Source: an uncultured Marinicella sp.
GTDB lineage: Bacteria > Pseudomonadota > Gammaproteobacteria > Xanthomonadales > Marinicellaceae
Assembly: GCA_947502595.1 (NCBI GenBank)
Contig: CANNAM010000001.1
Span: 62,001-126,000, forward strand
DNA: 64,000 nt
Direction of reading: 5' to 3'
In this document: in pieces, positions 9,942-21,040 of the stretch
How the letters are laid out: each line of letters begins with the position of its first letter
Position numbering within the stretch: position 1 is the stretch's first letter
Made by a program: the position numbers and the translations under genes
The notes under the pieces: generated by a model
The model's database searches: none
Told to the model about the DNA's origin: nothing
Seen by the model: the letters and a program-made list of their open reading frames with translations, nothing else

Positions 9942-10742
9942 ATGAGTGAATCGCAAAAAGTTTTGATAGCTGACTCTTCAAAGTTAGCCAGGACATTAAC
10001 TGAAAAATTGGTTAAAAAAATCACCCCTTATACGGATGTATTCAGTGTTGAAACGGTGGAACAAGCCTTGAACACATTGAAAAATAATCGTGTGGATTTG
10101 ATTATCTCAGCTTTGCGTTTGCCTGATGATGATGGCACTGTAATATGTCAATATGTACGCGAAAACCACCATTATTTACCGGTAATTATAGTTTCAGGTG
10201 ATGTTGACTCCAGGCTCAAAGACCGGGTGTTGAGCAGTGATGTCACTGACTACATTGATAAAGCCGCGGGTCAAAAAGGTTTGGAAATTTTTCTGCGTGG
10301 CTTGTTGCGGCCTGATGATGAAATTAACGGTAAAATTTTATACATTGAAGATTCGGCTGTGGTCGCCCATGCGACCAAAAAATTGTTGCAGAATCATAAC
10401 TTAGACATCACCCATACCATCAGTGTGACTGATGCCAAAAAAATCATTCCCGACGTTAAGTCTGCTTATGAGGGATTTGAACTGGTGCTGACTGATTACT
10501 ACTTAAAGAACAACGAAACTGCGCTTGAGATATTAGACTATGTCCGCAACGATTTGGGCTTAGATAAAATTGAGATGCCTTTTGTGATCATGACTGGTGA
10601 TGAAAACACTGAAAATCAAAAGCAAATTTTGCATTTGGGCGCCAATGATTTGATTGGTAAGCCTGTTAATCAAGAAGCTTTGGTGAAAAAAATAAAATTC
10701 CAGATAAGGTTCACTCAATTTCATCGAGAAAAAACCAAGTAG
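9942..10742 (+). CDS. response regulator with two tandem receiver domains and no output domain; first domain lacks the phospho-acceptor Asp
   Basis: REC1: VLIADSSKL...VDLIISALRLPDDDG (Ala at the usual Asp site); REC2: KILYIEDSAVVAHATKKLL...FELVLTDYYLKNNE. Likely start MSESQK at 9942 (ORF track begins 9828). Confidence 0.8.
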   Translation: MSESQKVLIADSSKLARTLTEKLVKKITPYTDVFSVETVEQALNTLKNNRVDLIISALRLPDDDGTVICQYVRENHHYLPVIIVSGDVDSRLKDRVLSSDVTDYIDKAAGQKGLEIFLRGLLRPDDEINGKILYIEDSAVVAHATKKLLQNHNLDITHTISVTDAKKIIPDVKSAYEGFELVLTDYYLKNNETALEILDYVRNDLGLDKIEMPFVIMTGDENTENQKQILHLGANDLIGKPVNQEALVKKIKFQIRFTQFHREKTK

Positions 10743-10745
10743 CAG

Positions 10746-11420
10746 ATGAATTGGTTCCTTGATGACAGCTGGTTGAGCAGTTTGCGCAATGAGTTTAAAA
10801 AGCCATATATCCATGCATTGAAAAAGTTTTTACAGGCTGAGAAAGATGCGAACAAAATTATATACCCACCCAGTAAATACATCTTTAATGCATTAAATGC
10901 CACGCCACTTAATCAAGTTAAGGTGGTGATTATTGGACAGGATCCTTACCATGGAACAGGGCAGGCACATGGCTTGTCTTTTTCAGTGCCAAATGGTATC
11001 AAGCCTCCACCCTCATTGCTCAATATTTTCAAAGAAATTTACAGTGATTTAAACATCAAAAACAACCAGGGCAACTTGTTACCTTGGGCCGCACAAGGGG
11101 TGCTGTTACTGAACAGCGTTTTAACCGTTGAACAGGCTCAAGCTGGTAGTCATCAAAACCAAGGTTGGGAAACCTTCACAGACCAAATAATCGCAACAAT
11201 AAATCAGCACTGCCAGCATGTGGTGTTTATGTTGTGGGGGGCATATGCGCAGCAAAAAGGCAGACACATTAATTCCACTAAACACTTGATTCTCAAAGCG
11301 CCTCACCCATCACCGTTGTCAGCATACCGCGGATTTTTTGGTTGTCAGCACTTTTCAAAGTGCAACGCCAGTCTGGAGAAGCATGGATCACAAGCGATAA
11401 ATTGGTTTTTACCTGAATGA
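10746..11420 (+). CDS. ung: uracil-DNA glycosylase
   Basis: [46 protein letters not shown]. Confidence 0.97.
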   Translation: MNWFLDDSWLSSLRNEFKKPYIHALKKFLQAEKDANKIIYPPSKYIFNALNATPLNQVKVVIIGQDPYHGTGQAHGLSFSVPNGIKPPPSLLNIFKEIYSDLNIKNNQGNLLPWAAQGVLLLNSVLTVEQAQAGSHQNQGWETFTDQIIATINQHCQHVVFMLWGAYAQQKGRHINSTKHLILKAPHPSPLSAYRGFFGCQHFSKCNASLEKHGSQAINWFLPE

Positions 11421-11465
11421 AATAAGCAGTTGTGATAAACTCAATACACTGCAGTTGAACAGAGT

Positions 11466-13253
11466 TTGGGCATGAGAATATTGATATTTATCGGTTGTGT
11501 GATGTTGACGCAATTCAGTTGGGGCAATCAACAAGACCCTACCAGTGTGTTGAGTTCAGATGGTGGCCATTTAGAAATACAGACTTTTTATCCCTTGTTG
11601 GGTCAGTTCGGTATACGTGTCGAGGATGGTTTAACACACCGAGCAACAGATTGGTCGAAAAACAGCCTCCGTATGCCAGTGAAATCAACAGCAGGCTTGC
11701 AGCTCTACGCCCCCTATGGTGGTCTGAAAGCAGTCATTGGTGGACAGCTTAACCTGGCCGGTGAATTCACCTGGCATTTACCTAATGATGCAATCTTTAC
11801 TTTTAAAAACCTCGCCATAAGACCGGTTGCTCAAGCCTTGAAAGGTGATGATTTAACCGTTTTAGAACTGCTTAACCAAGATGGCCAGGTGGTGTTTTTT
11901 CTGAACAATGTGCATGCAGGGCTGAATCAAAATCAAGTGTTCTTTGAGAATATGGACCTGCGAATCAGTCCTTGGCTGGCAGCTGAGATGAAATTGCCTG
12001 ACTTAGCAAACCACATTGCGGGACAAGCACAGTTGTATTCAAACTTGGTCATCCCAGCTGATTATAAAGCCCAACAATTCCCACAAGGCAGTTGTGTTGC
12101 AGGTGATAATTGGCCGCCGTCTAACCCTGATTTAGATGTGGCACTGACTGAAATGCAGGAAGTTGAGTATTTGGGTGACTTTGATGCAAATCATGTGATT
12201 ATTACCCCTTCGGCCACTTTGCAAAATATTGGTACAGCCGATGTGGCTTGGTGGGAAAAATTCACTGGTACTTACGATCCTTATGCCAATGACCAACACC
12301 CTTATTTGATCTGGAACATGTACCGTGAAATAGATGGCAGGTTTGAGCAAATAGGTGTGTCTGGTGTGAAACATGCTTTTTTCACAGTCAATACTTCTTG
12401 CAGCTGTAATGGTGGTCACATCCTGTTCCCAAGTTGTAAAGATAAATACAGCGTTGGTAATAATAACCTATCAAATCACTTGGGGCCCAGAGAAAACATT
12501 GAGGTGTACCAAGGCTTATGGAGCAGTACGGGGTCATTTTTCGACCAAAATGGTGACGGTGTATTGGATAACACGTCATCGGCATTGGGTGAAAACAGAA
12601 TGGTGGTGGCAGAAGCTGATTTTGTAGACAGCTCGTTGCCCTATTACATTTCATCTTGGTACATCATTCGTGATGACATCAATATATTTAACAGCATGGG
12701 CTATAAGCAGTATGCAATCACCCCATACAACAGTGGCTGGACATTAAATAACACAACTGCTTTTGCCAATGGTCCTGCCAGTGACCAATATGTTGCGCCT
12801 GACAGTTTTGATTTATCAGCAGGCATGGCCTCGCAGCGTATATTGCGAGCCGGAGAAGGTCACCTGACTGTGGCGGTTAAAGTGCTTGATTTGGGTGGTG
12901 GGCTGTACCGGTATAATTACATGGTAGAAAACCATGATTATGACCCACAAGTACAAAGCATAACAGTGCCACTGGTCGACCTGGCAAGCATGACTGATTG
13001 GGTGTTTGTAGATGTTGATAAAGAGACCAGCAATGATTGGGTCGTTTCCCGCAGCAATGACAAACTAAAGTTACATGCGCCAGTGGGTAACGCCATAGAC
13101 TGGGGGCTTTTATACAGTTTTTCATTCACTAGCAACTCACCACCACAAGCCGGCGTGGTTAATCTAACCGGTTTGGAAAATGGTGGTAATTTATTCAATG
13201 CTTCGGTCATTACGCCGTTCTACAGTGATTTGATTTTTGCCAACGGCTTCTAA
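11466..13253 (+). CDS. large secreted protein of unknown function, C-terminus DLIFANGF
   Basis: Signal peptide MRILIFIGCVMLTQFSWGN; Cys-containing segment CSCNGGHILFPSC; ends YSDLIFANGF-stop (13227..13253). Confidence 0.75.
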   Translation: MGMRILIFIGCVMLTQFSWGNQQDPTSVLSSDGGHLEIQTFYPLLGQFGIRVEDGLTHRATDWSKNSLRMPVKSTAGLQLYAPYGGLKAVIGGQLNLAGEFTWHLPNDAIFTFKNLAIRPVAQALKGDDLTVLELLNQDGQVVFFLNNVHAGLNQNQVFFENMDLRISPWLAAEMKLPDLANHIAGQAQLYSNLVIPADYKAQQFPQGSCVAGDNWPPSNPDLDVALTEMQEVEYLGDFDANHVIITPSATLQNIGTADVAWWEKFTGTYDPYANDQHPYLIWNMYREIDGRFEQIGVSGVKHAFFTVNTSCSCNGGHILFPSCKDKYSVGNNNLSNHLGPRENIEVYQGLWSSTGSFFDQNGDGVLDNTSSALGENRMVVAEADFVDSSLPYYISSWYIIRDDINIFNSMGYKQYAITPYNSGWTLNNTTAFANGPASDQYVAPDSFDLSAGMASQRILRAGEGHLTVAVKVLDLGGGLYRYNYMVENHDYDPQVQSITVPLVDLASMTDWVFVDVDKETSNDWVVSRSNDKLKLHAPVGNAIDWGLLYSFSFTSNSPPQAGVVNLTGLENGGNLFNASVITPFYSDLIFANGF

Positions 13254-13359
13254 ATTCTGAACTAAGTCTGAATGTAGGGTTAATTAGTTTTAGGCATGAA
13301 ACGCATATATCTGGTAGAATACGCGTTTTTTAAGACTTAGGAATTTATTTAGGAAATTT

Positions 13360-13578
13360 ATGGCGAAAGAAGACGTAATTGAATTGGAAGGTAAAGTAAT
13401 CGATACCTTGCCCAATACCATGTTCAGAGTTGAGTTAGAGAACGGTCACATCGTAACCGCTCATATCTCAGGTCGCATGCGCAAACACTACATCAGAATT
13501 TTGACTGGTGACACTGTCACAGTTGAACTCACTCCTTACGATTTAAGTAAAGGCCGAATCACATTCCGCAGTAAATAA
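13360..13578 (+). CDS. infA: translation initiation factor IF-1
   Basis: [72 protein letters not shown]. Confidence 0.99.
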   Translation: MAKEDVIELEGKVIDTLPNTMFRVELENGHIVTAHISGRMRKHYIRILTGDTVTVELTPYDLSKGRITFRSK

Positions 13579-13610
13579 ATCTCTGAAACAGCTGAGTTCT
13601 CAGCATTAAA

Positions 13611-15896
13611 TCAATGAGCGGTTGGACTTTCTTCAGCCGCAGACAACAGCAAAGTGCTTGGAATGATTTCAAAGTTCAAGGCATCGTTGATGGCATTGAT
13701 TTTAACCAGACCACCGTTCTTTAACTTGCCAAACAAGATTTCATCAACCAATGGTTTTTTGATGTATTGGTCGATGGCTCTTTGCATCGGTCGGGCACCC
13801 ATTTCTGGGTTGTAGCCTTTTTCAACCAGCCACAGGCGAGCACTTTGGGTGACGCTGAAGGTGATGCCTGGTTCAGTCAATTGTTGTTCCAGCTCAATGA
13901 TGATCTTATCAACAATCTTTTCGATGTGACCTTTGTCTAAGGCTTTGAATGGTACGATGGCATCTAAACGGTTGCGGAATTCTGGGGTGAAATGACGGTT
14001 AAGTTCGATCATTGCGTCAGAACTGCGGTCTTGTTCAGTGAAGCCGAAACTGTTTTGTCCAAAAGTGCTGGCACCGGCATTGGTGGTCATTACCACCAGT
14101 ACATTTCTGAAGTCAGTTTCCCGACCATTGGAGTCGGTTAATTTACCGTTGTCCATAACTTGCAAGAGGATGTTCAGCACATCTGGATGGGCTTTTTCAA
14201 TTTCATCTAGCAACACAATACAATGTGGTGTTTGGTGCACCTTATCGGTTAATAAGCCACCTTGGTCATGGCCTACATAGCCTGGCGGTGCGCCAATCAT
14301 TTTGGCTACTGTATGGGGTTCCATGTATTCAGACATATCGAATCGAATCAGCTTCAAACCCAAGTGATGTGACAGTTGTTTGACCACTTCTGTCTTACCT
14401 ACACCCGTGGGCCCAGCAAAAATCAAGTTGGCCACCGTGCGGTTGTCACGATTCAAGCCAGCTCGGGCCATTTTTATGGCCGTTGCCAGAATTTCAATCG
14501 CTTCATCTTGGCCAAAAATAACATGTTGTAAGTTGCGCTCAATGGACTGTAGTTTTTGTCCATCTTCTTGATTTAAATCATCAACAGGTATTTTTGCAAT
14601 CGATGCAACCACCCGCTTGATGTCACTGGCTGTAATGGTTTGTTCTTCTAAACCCTTAATTTTTTGCCATGCGCCAGCCTCATCAACTGCATCGATGGCT
14701 TTATCAGGTAAGAATTTATCACTGATGTGCTTGGCCGATAGCTTAACCGCAGCTTGGATGGCAGATGCCTCATATTCAACGCCATGGAACGATTCAAAAT
14801 AAGGCTGCAAGCCCAGGATGATTTCGATCGCTTCATCTTGTGTGGGTTCGGTGACAGTCACTTTTTGGAAGCGACGAGATAAGGCGCGATCTCGATCAAA
14901 TACCGTACGCACTTCATCTTGGGTGGTTGCGCCAATACAACGCAAGGTACCCTTGCTCAGTGCTGGTTTCAGTAGATTGGATGCGTCCAGTGAGCCGCCT
15001 GAAACGGCACCGGCACCAATAATGGTATGAATTTCATCAATAAATAAAATCGCATGGTCAATCTCTTGAATGTATTTAATCACCGCCTTTAAGCGTTTTT
15101 CAAAATCACCACGGTATTTGGTGCCAGCCAATAAACCACCCAGGTCCAATGCAAATACCTGTGCATCTTGCATCACTTCAGGGACTTGTTTATTGACGAT
15201 GTGTAAGGCCAAGCCTTCAGCAATTGCCGTTTTACCGACCCCAGGCTCGCCCACCAATAATGGATTATTTTTCGAACGACGCATTAAAATCTGTATCATG
15301 CGTTCCAGTTCTGCTGACCTGCCGATTAAGGGGTCAATGTCGCCGGCAGCGGCCTTGCTGTTTAAATCCACCAAAAATTCTTTTCCAGCATCTTGCTGTG
15401 TGGCTTCCTCTGCGCCCACTTCGCTTTGGTCTATGAGGTCACCTGGTTTCAGCGGTTCTTCACTGCTGCCAGGGTCGCCGTGGGCAATGCTGCGCACCAC
15501 ATCGAAACGGGTGATGCCTTGTTTGTTCAGCAAGTACACCACATGAGAGTCCATTTCATCGAACATGGCAACCAATACACGGTCACCTGTGACATTTTTT
15601 AATTCAGCTGACTGAGCAGAGTAAATGGCACGTTGAATGACTCGACGAAAAGCCAATGTGGGTTGGGTTTCAAGCTCAGAATCAGCAGGCAAAATATTCA
15701 CATGCTGACCGATCAATACTTCCAGCTCTTGTTGTAACAGCTGTTTGTCAGCGCCAACACTACTGAGTATTTGACTGGCGTGTTTATTGTTGATTAAAGC
15801 CAGCATCAGGTGTTCCATGGTCAACAATTCATGCCGACGTTGGCGAGCCAGTTTGTAAATTTTGTTGATGCTTTGGTCTAAATGAATGTCTAACAT
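13611..15896 (-). CDS. clpA: ATP-dependent Clp protease ATP-binding subunit ClpA
   Basis: Clp N domain, two AAA+ modules (GEPGVGKTAIAEGLA; GPTGVGKTEVVKQL). Probable start MLDIHLDQS at 15896 (ORF track begins 15917). Confidence 0.97.
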   Translation of the reverse strand: MLDIHLDQSINKIYKLARQRRHELLTMEHLMLALINNKHASQILSSVGADKQLLQQELEVLIGQHVNILPADSELETQPTLAFRRVIQRAIYSAQSAELKNVTGDRVLVAMFDEMDSHVVYLLNKQGITRFDVVRSIAHGDPGSSEEPLKPGDLIDQSEVGAEEATQQDAGKEFLVDLNSKAAAGDIDPLIGRSAELERMIQILMRRSKNNPLLVGEPGVGKTAIAEGLALHIVNKQVPEVMQDAQVFALDLGGLLAGTKYRGDFEKRLKAVIKYIQEIDHAILFIDEIHTIIGAGAVSGGSLDASNLLKPALSKGTLRCIGATTQDEVRTVFDRDRALSRRFQKVTVTEPTQDEAIEIILGLQPYFESFHGVEYEASAIQAAVKLSAKHISDKFLPDKAIDAVDEAGAWQKIKGLEEQTITASDIKRVVASIAKIPVDDLNQEDGQKLQSIERNLQHVIFGQDEAIEILATAIKMARAGLNRDNRTVANLIFAGPTGVGKTEVVKQLSHHLGLKLIRFDMSEYMEPHTVAKMIGAPPGYVGHDQGGLLTDKVHQTPHCIVLLDEIEKAHPDVLNILLQVMDNGKLTDSNGRETDFRNVLVVMTTNAGASTFGQNSFGFTEQDRSSDAMIELNRHFTPEFRNRLDAIVPFKALDKGHIEKIVDKIIIELEQQLTEPGITFSVTQSARLWLVEKGYNPEMGARPMQRAIDQYIKKPLVDEILFGKLKNGGLVKINAINDALNFEIIPSTLLLSAAEESPTAH

Positions 15897-16216
15897 CACA
15901 CCACCTCCGCTACGCACAACAATGGATGCTCATGCTCTCGGGCATATTCATTGACCAGTGCAGTTTTCGTTTCAGCCACCTCATGGGTATAAATACCGCA
16001 TAAACCCTGTCCGCGGGTATGGACATGCAACATAATTTGCGTGGCTTTTTGTTCGTCCATGGCAAAGAATTTTTGCAACACTTCGATCACAAAATCCATG
16101 GGCGTGTAGTCATCGTTCAAAAGCATGACTTTATACATTTTGGGTTCTTTGAATTCAGTTTCGGTTTGCTCTAACAGCTCCGCGCCTAATTCATGTTTGT
16201 TTTGTTTTTCTGACAT
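15896..16216 (-). CDS. clpS: ATP-dependent Clp protease adaptor ClpS
   Basis: [58 protein letters not shown]; directly upstream of clpA. Confidence 0.97.
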   Translation of the reverse strand: MSEKQNKHELGAELLEQTETEFKEPKMYKVMLLNDDYTPMDFVIEVLQKFFAMDEQKATQIMLHVHTRGQGLCGIYTHEVAETKTALVNEYAREHEHPLLCVAEVV

Positions 16217-16787
16217 TGTTTTTTTTGTGTTTATCTCATCAAGCTATATTTGAGTTAAATTTGATAATTCAAGTCATATGCAGCTGTGGTTATTATCTTA
16301 GCGCATAAGTTATCAACATAACCAGTGTTGCGTTGAGTCTGTAAGAGTTATTTAAGTGGATATTATCGGTTAAAATCTACAAATTTCCATGCAATTTATC
16401 GATCTATTTTTATTTTCAAAGCTGTCGATGTTGTGCCAATGCAAGATAAAACCACTGACTCGAGAAGGCTGCAAGCACCCAATGTGTGGTGCTGGTTTAA
16501 AAGTTGGACCAATATTTTTTATCAGGTTTGGTTGCCAAGCCATGATTTAAACGCCTACAAGTCACTGTTTGCATGTTTTGCAGGGTATTAAGGCCGTTTT
16601 GTGTCTGACATGAGTCAATCACCTAAAAGCCGTTTGAACTGGTATGTTGCTTAAGTATATATTTAACCTAACTGGCCTGATGTATTTTTGCTAAGAGTCA
16701 ATAATAACGCAGCTTTGCGGTGCTATTTAAGGTGGTTTGCTTTATAATCCCCACACTTTTTTTTAATGCACTCCATTCAGTCAATTT

Positions 16788-18632
16788 ATGTCCCAATCTA
16801 ATATGTCACAATCTAACACCCCTCAAAGTTTTGATGATCTTGGTTTATCATCAGATGTTCTTCAGTCAGTTAAAGAGAACGGGTACGAACAACCATCGCC
16901 AATTCAGGCTGCCAGTATCCCACCCATACTGGCTGGTAAAGATGTATTGGGTCAAGCGCAAACAGGTACCGGTAAGACGGCGGCATTTGCTTTACCAATT
17001 TTGTCTAACTTAGACATGTCAGTTAATCATGTACAGGTTTTGGTGTTGACACCAACCCGTGAATTGGCCATACAAGTGGCTGAAGCCTTTCAATCATATG
17101 CCAAACACATCAAGGGATTCCATGTGTTGCCAATTTATGGTGGCCAAAGTTATGACATCCAGTTAAAACAACTTAAAAGAGGCGTACAAGTGGTTGTGGG
17201 TACGCCGGGCAGGGTGATGGATCACATGCGTCGCAAAACACTGAAGCTGGATCAGTTGAGTACTTTGGTATTAGATGAAGCCGATGAAATGTTGCGCATG
17301 GGTTTTATTGATGATGTGGACTGGATACTAAGCCACACCCCTAAACAACGGCAAATTGCCTTGTTTTCGGCCACCATGCCCAAAGAAGTCAAAAAAGTAG
17401 CGGTCAATCATTTGCACAAACCAGTGGACATTAAAATTGAAACCAAAACCACCACTGCGATTAACATCAACCAGCGTTATTGGATGGTCAGCGGCTTGAA
17501 AAAGTTAGAAGCATTGACTCGGGTTCTGGAAGTTGAAGATTTTGATGGGGTGTTGATTTTTGTCAGAACCAAAATGGCCACTGAAGAGTTGGCAGAAAAA
17601 CTTCAAGCCCGTGGCTTCTCAGCCGAAGCTTTGAATGGTGACATGGTGCAAAAACAGCGTGAACGTTTGGTGGCTAAATTAAAAAATGGTTCGATAGATG
17701 TGTTGATTGGCACCGATGTTGTGGCCCGTGGTTTGGATGTGGAAAGAATCAGCCATGTGATTAACTATGACATTCCTTATGACACAGAGTCGTATGTACA
17801 TAGAATTGGTAGAACCGGTCGAGCAGGCCGCTCAGGTGAAGCCATTTTATTTATTTCAAGACGTGAACAACGCATGCTGCGAATGATTGAAAAAGCCACC
17901 AATCAGCCGATCCAGCCGATGAATATACCCACAGTTGCTGACATCAATGACAATCGCATGCAACGCTTTAAAAATCAAATCAATGAAACCTTGGCAGGTA
18001 AAGACTTATCTATTTACCAACAGTTGGTGGATGAATTTGAAGCAGAAACAGATTTTGATCCTAAACTCATTGCAGCGGCATTGGCTTACATGATTCATGG
18101 TGATAAAGGCATGTTGTTGACTGAAAGCAAAGGAGAGGTGCATGAGCGCAACAAAGGCGTTAAAACCAGTGGTTTTGACGATGACTCAGGCAAGCCCTCC
18201 AATCGTCAAAGAAGCCAAGCCAGTAATGAGTTCATTGATCCTACGCCGGTGCCCTTGCTAGAACACCCTGAAATAGAAATGGAGCGATTTCAATTGTCTG
18301 TGGGTCGTGAACAGGGAGTTAAGCCTAGCAATATAGTTGGAATGATTTGTAATGAAGCTGAATTGAACCGTGAATACATCGGACAAATTGATATTTATGA
18401 CCAAGTATCAACTGTTGATTTGCCGGCTGATATGCCAAAAGAAATCATGGATATATTGTGGAATGGTCGTTTGTGTGGTCGAAAAAGTGAAATCAAAAAA
18501 GTCACTGCAACATCCGCCAAGCCCAAATCTGCTGACCGAGATGGCGAGCAAAGAAAACCAGTTAAACGCAAACCACGCACCAATGGTAAACCCAAAGCCC
18601 GTAAGAAACCAGCAAGAAAACCACGAAAATAA
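16788..18632 (+). CDS. deaD: DEAD-box ATP-dependent RNA helicase, DeaD/CsdA type
   Basis: AQTGTGKTAAFALPIL, VLDEADEMLRMGF, HRIGRTGRAGRSGEAI; C-terminal RNA-binding domain and basic tail. Confidence 0.94.
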   Translation: MSQSNMSQSNTPQSFDDLGLSSDVLQSVKENGYEQPSPIQAASIPPILAGKDVLGQAQTGTGKTAAFALPILSNLDMSVNHVQVLVLTPTRELAIQVAEAFQSYAKHIKGFHVLPIYGGQSYDIQLKQLKRGVQVVVGTPGRVMDHMRRKTLKLDQLSTLVLDEADEMLRMGFIDDVDWILSHTPKQRQIALFSATMPKEVKKVAVNHLHKPVDIKIETKTTTAININQRYWMVSGLKKLEALTRVLEVEDFDGVLIFVRTKMATEELAEKLQARGFSAEALNGDMVQKQRERLVAKLKNGSIDVLIGTDVVARGLDVERISHVINYDIPYDTESYVHRIGRTGRAGRSGEAILFISRREQRMLRMIEKATNQPIQPMNIPTVADINDNRMQRFKNQINETLAGKDLSIYQQLVDEFEAETDFDPKLIAAALAYMIHGDKGMLLTESKGEVHERNKGVKTSGFDDDSGKPSNRQRSQASNEFIDPTPVPLLEHPEIEMERFQLSVGREQGVKPSNIVGMICNEAELNREYIGQIDIYDQVSTVDLPADMPKEIMDILWNGRLCGRKSEIKKVTATSAKPKSADRDGEQRKPVKRKPRTNGKPKARKKPARKPRK

Positions 18633-18710
18633 AGCTTAACTCTGGTAGTGCTGCGACATGGCCTTCACATCGGTTAAAATAATATTTCAACTTTTGTAGT
18701 CAGGTGGGTA

Positions 18711-19658
18711 GTGAATAAAATCAAAGTGGGTATCAGTGCTTGTTTGTTGGGGCAGCCAGTGCGTTACAATGGCTCGCATAAAAACGCGCCATTCTGTAGT
18801 GAAGTACTGACAGAGTGGTTTGAGTTTGTGCCCATTTGTCCTGAAGTGGAAATTGGTATGGGTGTGCCCAGAGAACCCATACGTTTGGTCAGGGAAAACC
18901 AACAAATCCGGGTCAAAAATGTCACGGACCAATCACGCGACTATACCGATCAGTTGCATGCCTTTGCCAATCAAAAAGCACCAGAGCTCAATGATTTGTG
19001 CGGTTATATTTTTATGCAAAAATCGCCAAGTTGTGGGGTTTTTCGAGTCAAAGTTTACAGTCCCGATGGGATGCCAGAATACCACCCAGCAATGGGTGCC
19101 TATGCATACCAATTGCAGCAACATTATCCTTTGTTGCCAATGGAAGAGGCAGGGCGTCTTAATGACATTCATTTACGCGAGAACTTCATCATAAGGGTGT
19201 TTGCCAACCAGGATTGGCGTGAACGGGTGATGGCAGACCCTGTGGCTAAAAACCTGGTGGCTTTTCATACCAGTTATAAATTCTTGTTGCAGGCACACTC
19301 TGAGGTGATGTACCGGCAACTGGGGCAAATTGTCGCCGATGCTGGCGTTCTGCCCATCAATGAAGTATTGGCCAACTATTTCAACTTATTCACACAGTGC
19401 CTCAGTCAAATTGCCAGCATCAACAACCACGTCAATGTGATGCTGCATCTCTTGGGATTTCTTAAAACTCACCTGCCTACAGAGGCTAAGCAATCTATTT
19501 TGCAGCTGATTGATCGTTATAAGGATAAAAAAGTTAACCTGATTGTGCCAATCACCCTATTGAAACACTATGCAGAAATCTACCATGTTGACTACTTACT
19601 GGGGCAAAAGTATTTATCACCTTATCCTTACGAACTGGGTTTGCGCAATGACCTTTGA
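18711..19658 (+). CDS. DUF523 + DUF1722 fusion protein (YbgA-like)
   Basis: KVGISACLLGQPVRYNGSHK...VPICPEVEIGMGVPREPIRLV followed by a YbgA/DUF1722-like domain. Confidence 0.88.
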   Translation: MNKIKVGISACLLGQPVRYNGSHKNAPFCSEVLTEWFEFVPICPEVEIGMGVPREPIRLVRENQQIRVKNVTDQSRDYTDQLHAFANQKAPELNDLCGYIFMQKSPSCGVFRVKVYSPDGMPEYHPAMGAYAYQLQQHYPLLPMEEAGRLNDIHLRENFIIRVFANQDWRERVMADPVAKNLVAFHTSYKFLLQAHSEVMYRQLGQIVADAGVLPINEVLANYFNLFTQCLSQIASINNHVNVMLHLLGFLKTHLPTEAKQSILQLIDRYKDKKVNLIVPITLLKHYAEIYHVDYLLGQKYLSPYPYELGLRNDL

Positions 19659-19764
19659 GGTTGTTTAAATGCACATTGGTTGACGGTATTGTGTGATTTT
19701 AGTCTATTTGAGTGGTTAAATTGGTATAAGATATAAGGGTGTGTAATCAAGGACTTCTTGATAA

Positions 19765-20820
19765 GTGTTGTTAAATGAACTAGACAAAAATAAGAAGCGG
19801 GTCTTTTATGTGCTGTTATTAATTACAGCGACAGCCGGCATGGTTTTTGCTTGGCTGAATTTTTACCGAAATCAAATAGGCTTGGCTGCCGTTGAATTGC
19901 TTGCGGTGGCAATATCATTGTGTTTGTTGAAATATTTAAGCAAAACCAACAGCATTGTAACTTTCAAACGTTCGGCATTGATTTATGTGTCGATGTTTTT
20001 CAGCATCATGATGTATGCCATTTCTTTGCAAGGCGTTTCAATTACTGTGTTTGTTTGGGTGCTGGTAATACCCTTGATTTCTTATTTGTTGCTGGGAGTT
20101 AAGCTCGGCTTTCTCATGACATCTGTTTTTTACAGCATCAGTGCCATTTTATTCTTTTGGGGTTACACAGACTACCCTGTAATGGTGGACAAGGTTGCTT
20201 ATGCCAATATCTTTGTCAGTGCTTTATTGTTTTGGGGTATATCTCACAGTTATGAACATGCCAGTGAAACGGCCAGGCACCAGCTAAGACAGATGGCGGT
20301 GTCAGATCATTTAACTGGTTTATTTAATCGCACAGCTATGAATAGCCTGTTTGAAAAAACTGTCAAGCAAGCCAAGAGGCAACAGGAAGTTGTCAGCTTG
20401 ATGCTGTTTGATTTAGACCGTTTTAAAAGCATCAATGATCAGTATGGGCATGACACGGGTGACCAAGTGTTGACTCAATTTGCGCAGATTCTACAATCTG
20501 CGGTTCAAGATAAAGGGGTGTCCTTCAGAATAGGTGGCGAAGAGTTTGCTGTTATTTATTCTGCCACTGAAGAATCGCTTGTCCTTGCTCTGGCTGAATC
20601 TATCAGACATGCCACAGAACAAATTCACATCAACTCAGCACCAGCTCCTCTGAGCGTTTCAGTCAGTGCAGGGGTGGTGACTGCAGCTGCCAATGAAGCG
20701 GTATTGACTGACATGTTTGATACTGCAGACAAGCGAATGTATCAAGGTAAGCGCCAAGGTCGAAATGTAGTCGTGCATGATGGACTACACGGGACACTGG
20801 TGGCCAATTTACCGGTTTAA
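19765..20820 (+). CDS. membrane-anchored diguanylate cyclase
   Basis: N-terminal TM helices; DHLTGLFNRTAM, LFDLDRFKSINDQYGHDTGD, FRIGGEEFAVIY (GGEEF active site). GTG start. Confidence 0.92.
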   Translation: MLLNELDKNKKRVFYVLLLITATAGMVFAWLNFYRNQIGLAAVELLAVAISLCLLKYLSKTNSIVTFKRSALIYVSMFFSIMMYAISLQGVSITVFVWVLVIPLISYLLLGVKLGFLMTSVFYSISAILFFWGYTDYPVMVDKVAYANIFVSALLFWGISHSYEHASETARHQLRQMAVSDHLTGLFNRTAMNSLFEKTVKQAKRQQEVVSLMLFDLDRFKSINDQYGHDTGDQVLTQFAQILQSAVQDKGVSFRIGGEEFAVIYSATEESLVLALAESIRHATEQIHINSAPAPLSVSVSAGVVTAAANEAVLTDMFDTADKRMYQGKRQGRNVVVHDGLHGTLVANLPV

Positions 20821-21040
20821 TTTCTCACCATCGCAGCATGCTAATTTAAGCCATGTGGGTGTATTTTGAAGTTGTATTATTCCGAAAGTTAAAATGGCTT
20901 GAGTTTAGACATAAAAATCACGCCGGGTATGGAAAATACAAACTTTAAACTTATTGAATAATGGTTTTGTTGCGATTCAATTGCCCACAGTCGTTGGCAA
21001 AAATTAACATTGGATATAAAGACTTGGCTGAAGTGCGTCT

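Noticed and set aside
13591-13604. GCTGAGTTCTCAGC as an intrinsic terminator between infA and clpA
   Set aside because: The loop would be only 2 nt and there is no T tract; not a convincing terminator.
14038-15602. Multiple + strand ORFs opposite clpA
   Set aside because: They are antisense shadow ORFs over a long conserved coding gene and have no family signature.
16720-17013. 97-aa ORF overlapping the deaD start
   Set aside because: It runs out of frame through the deaD coding region, which has strong family support.
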